In this document: positions 59,783 through 64,000 of the stretch, piece by piece
Numbering within the stretch: the first letter of the stretch is position 1
Layout of the letters: each line of letters opens with the position of its first letter
Source: JACKNG01 sp040220855
Lineage (GTDB): Bacteria > Pseudomonadota > Gammaproteobacteria > Ga0077536
Reading direction: 5' to 3'
Length of the DNA stretch: 64,000 bases
NCBI GenBank assembly: GCA_040220855.1
Contig: JAVJVZ010000057.1
Coordinates: 20,504-84,503, forward strand
The notes under the pieces: generated by a model
What the model was told of the DNA's origin: nothing
The model's database searches: none
Seen by the model: the letters and a program-made list of their open reading frames with translations, nothing else
Translations under genes and position numbers: made by a program

Positions 59783-60658
59783 TCAGCGTTCGCTCGTGCC
59801 CGCGGCCTCACGCCGCCGCGCGAGGACACAGCCCGCGAGCAGCGCGGTGAAGAGCATCGTGAAGACGCTGGTGAGCGCCATGCTGGTGAACAGATCCTGC
59901 ATGTGCCAGGTGCCGCCCGCGGGATCGGTCAGCATGGCGTTCGGCACCAGCACCGCGAGCAGCGGGAACTGCAGCCCGATCAGCGCCCAGTAGACCACCA
60001 CCTGCAGCCAGTAGGGTGAGCGCGCCGGGATCGTCTCGGGGGGGTCGCGACGCACCTGGTAGAGCGCGAAGAGCTGGAAGATGACCCACATGGTGAGCAT
60101 CCAGCCGAAGAAGTTGAGCCACGGTACGCCGAACCAGGCACCGCCGTCGGCCCACACCCAGTCGCGGTTGACGGTGCCGCCGATGGCGTCGACGCAGAGA
60201 TCCCACGATGTCGTGACGAAGGCCGCGATCACCGGCCGTGCCAGCGCGACGTCGGCGCGCGGTGCCCCGAACACGTCACCGAGCAGAATGCCGGCGAGCT
60301 GCCAGGCGAGATAACCGGCGACCGCGAAAATCGGTCCGACGATGATCGGCACGTGCCAGATCCTGGGCCCCATCGCAGCGGTGTGATGATAGGCGCCGAA
60401 CGGGAAGCCGGTGACGATGCTGAGATTCTCGAACAGGTTGGTCACCACCACCGCGATGACGAAGTAGACCGCGATGCCGGCGCCGCCGTAACGGCGCGCG
60501 CCGTGCACGAGCGTGAAGGCACTGAGGAGCACCACGTTGACGTAGCGCGCGGCGTTGGCGGACAACACGGCCGGCGCGAAGAAGCTCGTCAGGGTAACCA
60601 CCAGCCACGCGGCAATCAGCCCCCATGCCATGGTCTCCGTTCGCGCCAATGCCTGCAT
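59783..60658 (-). CDS. Carotenoid biosynthesis family (DUF422/CruF-like) membrane protein
   Basis: A 291-residue membrane protein with about seven to eight helices. It carries the family motifs ENLSIVTGFPFGAYHHT and WDLCVDAIGGTVNRDWVWADGGAWFGVPWLNFFGWML, rich in His, Asn and Trp, as in CruF 1',2'-hydratases and bisanhydrobacterioruberin hydratase. These add water to carotenoid ends. No other carotenoid genes are in the window, so it may act with genes elsewhere or have another substrate. It is divergent from the HD-GYP gene; a TATACT-like box precedes it on the minus strand. Confidence 0.8.
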   Translation of the reverse strand: MQALARTETMAWGLIAAWLVVTLTSFFAPAVLSANAARYVNVVLLSAFTLVHGARRYGGAGIAVYFVIAVVVTNLFENLSIVTGFPFGAYHHTAAMGPRIWHVPIIVGPIFAVAGYLAWQLAGILLGDVFGAPRADVALARPVIAAFVTTSWDLCVDAIGGTVNRDWVWADGGAWFGVPWLNFFGWMLTMWVIFQLFALYQVRRDPPETIPARSPYWLQVVVYWALIGLQFPLLAVLVPNAMLTDPAGGTWHMQDLFTSMALTSVFTMLFTALLAGCVLARRREAAGTSER

Positions 60659-60706
60659 CGTCCCCCTCCCCCCGAATCAGTTTCCTGCGCCGGCCACGCC
60701 GCGTCG

Positions 60707-60712
60707 AGTATA
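60707..60712 (-). promoter_or_regulatory. Candidate -10 box (TATACT, minus strand) for the carotenoid-family gene
   Basis: On the minus strand TATACT is read from 60712 to 60707, 48 bases before the start at 60658. There is no clear -35. Confidence 0.3.
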
Positions 60713-60846
60713 GCGTCCGCCGTGCAGCCGGCCGCGACCGCGCATCGCGCTGCCGTGCGCCGCGGGCGATCAAGGGCGTTCCCCGACTGCCGCTACAGGA
60801 GGCGTCTCCCGGCAGCGTCCACGGCACCCGATTCATCACGCCTCCT

Positions 60847-62097
60847 ATGCACGAACTGAAGAAGATCAACATCGACCAGCTCCGCCTCGGCATGTTCATC
60901 GCAGGCTTCTGCGGCTCGTGGATGGAGCATCCGTTCTGGAACACGCGCTTTCGGCTCGCGAGCAGCGCCGACCTCGAAGCGATTCGCAATTCGCCGATCG
61001 CCGAGATCTGGATCGACCCCGCGCGCGGGCTCGATGTCGACGACAGCGCCGCCGAGACGCGCGCCGCGCGCAGCGCGCGCATCGAGGCCGAGCTGAGCGC
61101 CATCGTCGCGCAACACCCGGCCCTGCCGGCGACCCGTACCCTCGCCGCCGAGCTGCCGCTCGCGGCCGCGCTGTGCCGCGAGGGAGCACGGGTGGTCGAT
61201 GCGCTGTTCGCCGCAGCACGCGGCGGCGAGGTACTCGATACCGGCGCCCTGCCAGCGCTGGTCGACGCCATCACGGCCTCGGTCGCGCGTCATCCGCTCG
61301 CCCTCGCGAGCCTCGCGCGCATCAAGGGCACCCACGACTATGACAGCCGCCACGCGATCGCGGTGAGCGCCTGGATGGGCGCGCTCGCCTGCGCCCTCGG
61401 CGCGAGCGCGGAGGAGGTGCACGAAGCGGCGCTGGCCGGCCTCGTGCACGACATCGGCAAGGCGCGCGTACCGCGTACCGTCATCGACAAGGCCGGCAAG
61501 CTGAGCGAAGCCGAGTTCGCGCTCGTGCGCACGCACCCGGAAGCCGGGCACGCACTGCTTGCCGCGGCCGGAGGCATCGGCACGGCCGCGCTCGACGTCT
61601 GCCTGCATCACCACGAGAAGCTCGATGGCAGCGGTTACCCGCACGGTCTGCGCGGGGAGGCGATCGGCCGTTATGCGCGGATGGGCGCGGTGTGTGACGT
61701 CTACGACGCAGTGACCTCGGAGCGCGTCTACATGCGCGGCTGGGACCCGGCGACGGCGCTACGCCGCATGGCCGACTGGGCGGACGGCCACTTCGATACG
61801 ACGGTCTTCGGCGCCTTCGTCGGCATCACCGGCCTCTATCCACCGGGCGCACTGGTGCGGCTTGATTCGGGCCTGCTCGCGGTGGTGTGCGACACGGCGA
61901 GCGGCGCTGCGACGCAGCCAACCGTGCGCACGGTCTACTGCACGCGCCGTGATGCGCCGGTGTCGCCGGCAACGCTCGACCTCGCCACGGGCAGCGCGTG
62001 CATCGTCGCGCGCGAGGATCCGGCAGCCTGGAACCTCGAGCGACTCGATGCCGTGTGGGCCGGCGAGGACACCCTCGCGGTTCTGCACGGCCACTGA
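60847..62097 (+). CDS. HD-GYP domain cyclic-di-GMP phosphodiesterase
   Basis: A 416-residue cytoplasmic protein. Residues 1-140 match the DUF3391 region that often precedes HD-GYP (start MHELKKINIDQLRLGMFI). The HD-GYP domain (about 155-345) has the metal residues His201-Asp202 in VHDIGKARVP and the second block HHHEKLDGSGYP (254-265). So c-di-GMP hydrolysis to pGpG or GMP is expected. Within this window it could feed c-di-GMP signals toward the pilus system. It is convergent with recQ; a hairpin lies between. Confidence 0.92.
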   Translation: MHELKKINIDQLRLGMFIAGFCGSWMEHPFWNTRFRLASSADLEAIRNSPIAEIWIDPARGLDVDDSAAETRAARSARIEAELSAIVAQHPALPATRTLAAELPLAAALCREGARVVDALFAAARGGEVLDTGALPALVDAITASVARHPLALASLARIKGTHDYDSRHAIAVSAWMGALACALGASAEEVHEAALAGLVHDIGKARVPRTVIDKAGKLSEAEFALVRTHPEAGHALLAAAGGIGTAALDVCLHHHEKLDGSGYPHGLRGEAIGRYARMGAVCDVYDAVTSERVYMRGWDPATALRRMADWADGHFDTTVFGAFVGITGLYPPGALVRLDSGLLAVVCDTASGAATQPTVRTVYCTRRDAPVSPATLDLATGSACIVAREDPAAWNLERLDAVWAGEDTLAVLHGH

Positions 62098-62115
62098 GTT
62101 CCGAGCGCCACTCGC

Positions 62116-62132
62116 GCCGGCGTGTCGCCGGC
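62116..62132. terminator. Hairpin between HD-GYP and recQ-like genes
   Basis: GCCGGCG (62116-62122) and CGCCGGC (62126-62132) form a 7-bp stem with a 3-base loop in the gap between convergent stops (62097 and 62217). A two-way terminator is plausible; no T run. Confidence 0.4.
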
Positions 62133-62216
62133 GGGGTGGCCTGTTACCGGTCGGCAGCGCCGCCTACGCGGTGTGTCGCCGGCAGGGATGCATGCCTCGC
62201 CCGGCGTAGCTGATCG

Positions 62217-64000
62217 CTACACCTTGCAGCGATCGCACTGCCCGCACTTCGGCGGGTCTTCCTCGCCGAAGAAGCGCCGGATGAAGGCGCTGCGACAGTC
62301 CTTGGTCTGCGCGTACTCGACGATGCCGTTGATGCGGCGTGCATCCTCGCGCTGGGCGATGGCGAAACGCTGCGCCAGCTCGTCGACTGCCGCGTGCAGG
62401 GTGTCGGCATCGACGCGCGCCTTGTAGACGCCGGTACTCTCGCGCTCGATCAGGCCGGCCTGCTCGACCTCCGCGCACAGCGCGCGGCAGGCGGTCGGCG
62501 CGACCTCGGCGGACAACGCCAGATCCTTCACCGCCACGCTGCGACCGACGCTCGCCCATACCGCGAGCGCGTTACCGAGGCGCGCGAGCTGTTGCGGACT
62601 GACCTGGCTCTTGGCGGCGAGGCGCTTCTGGATTTCGATGTCGGCCTCGTCGAACAACAGGATGCAGTAGGACGGCAGTCCGTCGCGTCCGGCGCGTCCG
62701 ACCTCCTGCACGTACTGCTCGACCGAGCCCGGCACCTGGTAGTGCATGATGTAGCGGATGTTGGGCTTGTCGATGCCCATGCCGAAAGCGCTGGTCGCTA
62801 CCATGATCATGCGCTGGCGCGGCTTGAGGAACTTGTTCTGCGAAGCGACGCGCTCGGTCTTGGTCATCTTGCCGTGATAACGCACCGCCGGCATGCGCGC
62901 ACGTCGCAGCGCAGTGTAGATCTCGTCGACCGCCTTGGTCGTCGCGCAGTAGACGATACCCGGCCGGCGCAGGCGGCGCAGGTAACGCGCTGCCGCAGTG
63001 AGCTTGATCGAGCCCGGCACGTTGCGCACGGTGAGGCGCAGGTTGTCGCGATGCGCCGGCGCCGTGACCACGGCGGGGTTGTTCATCTGCAGGCGGAAGG
63101 CGATGTCGTCGCGCACCTTGGGCGTCGCCGTCGCGGTCAGCGCGAGCACGGTGGGATTGCCGAGTGCCGCGCGCTCGACGCCGACGCGGAGATAGGCGGG
63201 ACGGAACTCGTGGCCCCATTCCGAGATGCAGTGCGCCTCGTCGACGCACATCAGGGCCGGCGGCATGTCCGCCAGCGCGGCGCGCATGTCTTCGGATTCG
63301 AGCGTCTCGGGCGTCGTCATGATGACGAGGCGGCCGCCTTCGCGGATGCGCGCGAGCGCGGCCGCGCGATCGCGTTTGCCGATGGTGCTGTCGACGCGGA
63401 CCGCAGGCACGCGATAGAAATCGAGCGCGCGCTGCTGGTCCTGCATCAGCGCGATGAGCGGGAACAATGTCACCACCGGGCGTTCGTGCAGCAGGGCAAG
63501 CACCTGGTAGATGAGCGACTTGCCGTAGCCGGTCGGCAGCACCGCGAGGGTATCGCGTCCCTGGCACAAGGCTTCCATCGCGGCCAGCTGCTCGGGACGT
63601 GGACGCTCGATACCGAACACGCCGCGCGCGACACGCTGGCAGGCCTCGAGCGTGAGCTCGCCCGGCGTGATGTCGGCGAGTTCGAGACGTGGCCCGCGGG
63701 GTACGGCGCGGCCGCCCTCGCGGCCTTCGCGCCCTGCCCGGCCCTTGCGCCGGTTGCCACGCGCACCGTCGTTGCGCTTCTTGCGCGCCGGTGCACCGCG
63801 CTGGGCGTCGCGTGGCTTGCCCCCGGCGCGCGCACCGCCGTCGCCACTCGCATTGCCATCGGCCACGCCGGTGGCGGCGTCGGGGCGTGGACGACGCCGC
63901 CGGCGGCGCTTCGCGCTGCGGCTCCCGCCGGGGCGTTCCTGCTCGTTGCGCGGAGCATTCGTGTTGCTGCCGGCGTTGCCGCCGGCGTTGTCGCTGGTGT
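62217..64000 (-). CDS. RecQ-family DNA helicase (5' end beyond the window)
   Basis: The frame is open from the stop at 62217 to the right edge, so the start is not seen; a GTG at 63866 is one possible start (549 residues). The helicase core has Walker A LAVLPTGYGKSL, DEAH-type VDEAHCISEWGHEFR, and QxxGRxxR-like QEVGRAGRDGLPSYC. Before it lies a low-complexity basic tail (RRRRRRPRP, GRAGREGREGG) with many Gly, Asn and Arg residues. After the helicase lobes a winged-helix-like region precedes the C-terminal zinc-type cysteines (DCRSAFIRRFFGEEDPPKCGQCDRCKV). No HRDC domain follows, as in RecS-type proteins. It unwinds DNA 3'-5' in repair. Confidence 0.88.
   Translation of the reverse strand, partial: TSDNAGGNAGSNTNAPRNEQERPGGSRSAKRRRRRRPRPDAATGVADGNASGDGGARAGGKPRDAQRGAPARKKRNDGARGNRRKGRAGREGREGGRAVPRGPRLELADITPGELTLEACQRVARGVFGIERPRPEQLAAMEALCQGRDTLAVLPTGYGKSLIYQVLALLHERPVVTLFPLIALMQDQQRALDFYRVPAVRVDSTIGKRDRAAALARIREGGRLVIMTTPETLESEDMRAALADMPPALMCVDEAHCISEWGHEFRPAYLRVGVERAALGNPTVLALTATATPKVRDDIAFRLQMNNPAVVTAPAHRDNLRLTVRNVPGSIKLTAAARYLRRLRRPGIVYCATTKAVDEIYTALRRARMPAVRYHGKMTKTERVASQNKFLKPRQRMIMVATSAFGMGIDKPNIRYIMHYQVPGSVEQYVQEVGRAGRDGLPSYCILLFDEADIEIQKRLAAKSQVSPQQLARLGNALAVWASVGRSVAVKDLALSAEVAPTACRALCAEVEQAGLIERESTGVYKARVDADTLHAAVDELAQRFAIAQREDARRINGIVEYAQTKDCRSAFIRRFFGEEDPPKCGQCDRCKV

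Overview
The window is about 64 kb of GC-rich, gene-dense chromosomal DNA with no insertion sequences, integrases, phage genes or CRISPR arrays. The gene content points to a gammaproteobacterium: Rsd/AlgQ, the AlgZ(FimS)-AlgR pair beside argH, mutY followed by yggX, and the minor-pilin/PilY1 operon in the Pseudomonas order. Base composition and a VPLP-CTERM-type protein suggest a free-living, perhaps uncultivated, lineage; the genus cannot be told from sequence alone. Genes carry Shine-Dalgarno sites, ATGA/GTGA start-stop overlaps and weak -10 boxes of TATACT type.

Layout. (1) 1-6.1 kb: a stress- or low-oxygen-like block with a B12-dependent ribonucleotide reductase, two CBS-domain proteins, a stand-alone LigD-type polymerase domain, dodecin with a coupled small partner, and a SpoIIAA-like protein. 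(2) 6.3-13.7 kb, minus strand: a type IV pilus operon, fimT/U-pilV-pilW-pilX-pilY1-pilY2-pilE plus a DUF4124 gene. (3) 13.9-20.5 kb: a small membrane protein, an amidase, a MATE exporter, a lipoprotein, a PilZ-like protein, an MhpD-like hydratase and a CaiB/BaiF CoA-transferase. (4) 20.5-27.4 kb, minus strand: an RND pump with its adaptor, a KamA-type radical SAM protein and two tandem c-type cytochromes. (5) 27.7-32.9 kb: exported proteins, a DksA with a histone-H1-like tail and no zinc cysteines, a REC-PAS-PAS-LuxR regulator and a VPLP-CTERM protein. (6) 32.8-38.7 kb: an AddA/AddB-like helicase-nuclease pair. (7) 38.9-44.8 kb: a DUF4124 protein, a Ser/Thr kinase, Rsd/AlgQ, a TerB-like protein, RsmE, and AlgR-AlgZ. 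(8) 45.0-51.9 kb: argH, a repeat-bearing AsmA protein, a START-like protein, mutY and yggX. (9) 52-64 kb: a DUF2182/DUF1326 pair, tRNA-Phe(GAA), an epoxide hydrolase, a large Sel1-repeat protein, an NTF2-like protein, a YjdF-like protein, a PPOX flavoprotein, a carotenoid-biosynthesis-family membrane protein, an HD-GYP phosphodiesterase and a RecQ helicase that runs off the right edge.

How the genes fit together. The pilus operon and the AlgZ/AlgR pair are probably functionally linked: in Pseudomonas FimS/AlgR activates exactly this minor-pilin operon. The HD-GYP protein and perhaps the PilZ-like protein suggest c-di-GMP control of the same surface behaviour. MutY, YggX, AddAB-like, RecQ and LigD-POL are genome-maintenance genes scattered over separate units. 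Rsd, DksA and the REC-LuxR protein are transcription-level regulators. No single wholly new multi-gene system stands out. The least explained items are the zinc-less tailed DksA, the KamA homologue that lacks the lysine-binding aspartates and has an inverted repeat at its promoter, the LigD polymerase without ligase or Ku, the AsmA protein with about 90-residue tandem repeats, and the DUF1326/DUF2182 pair.
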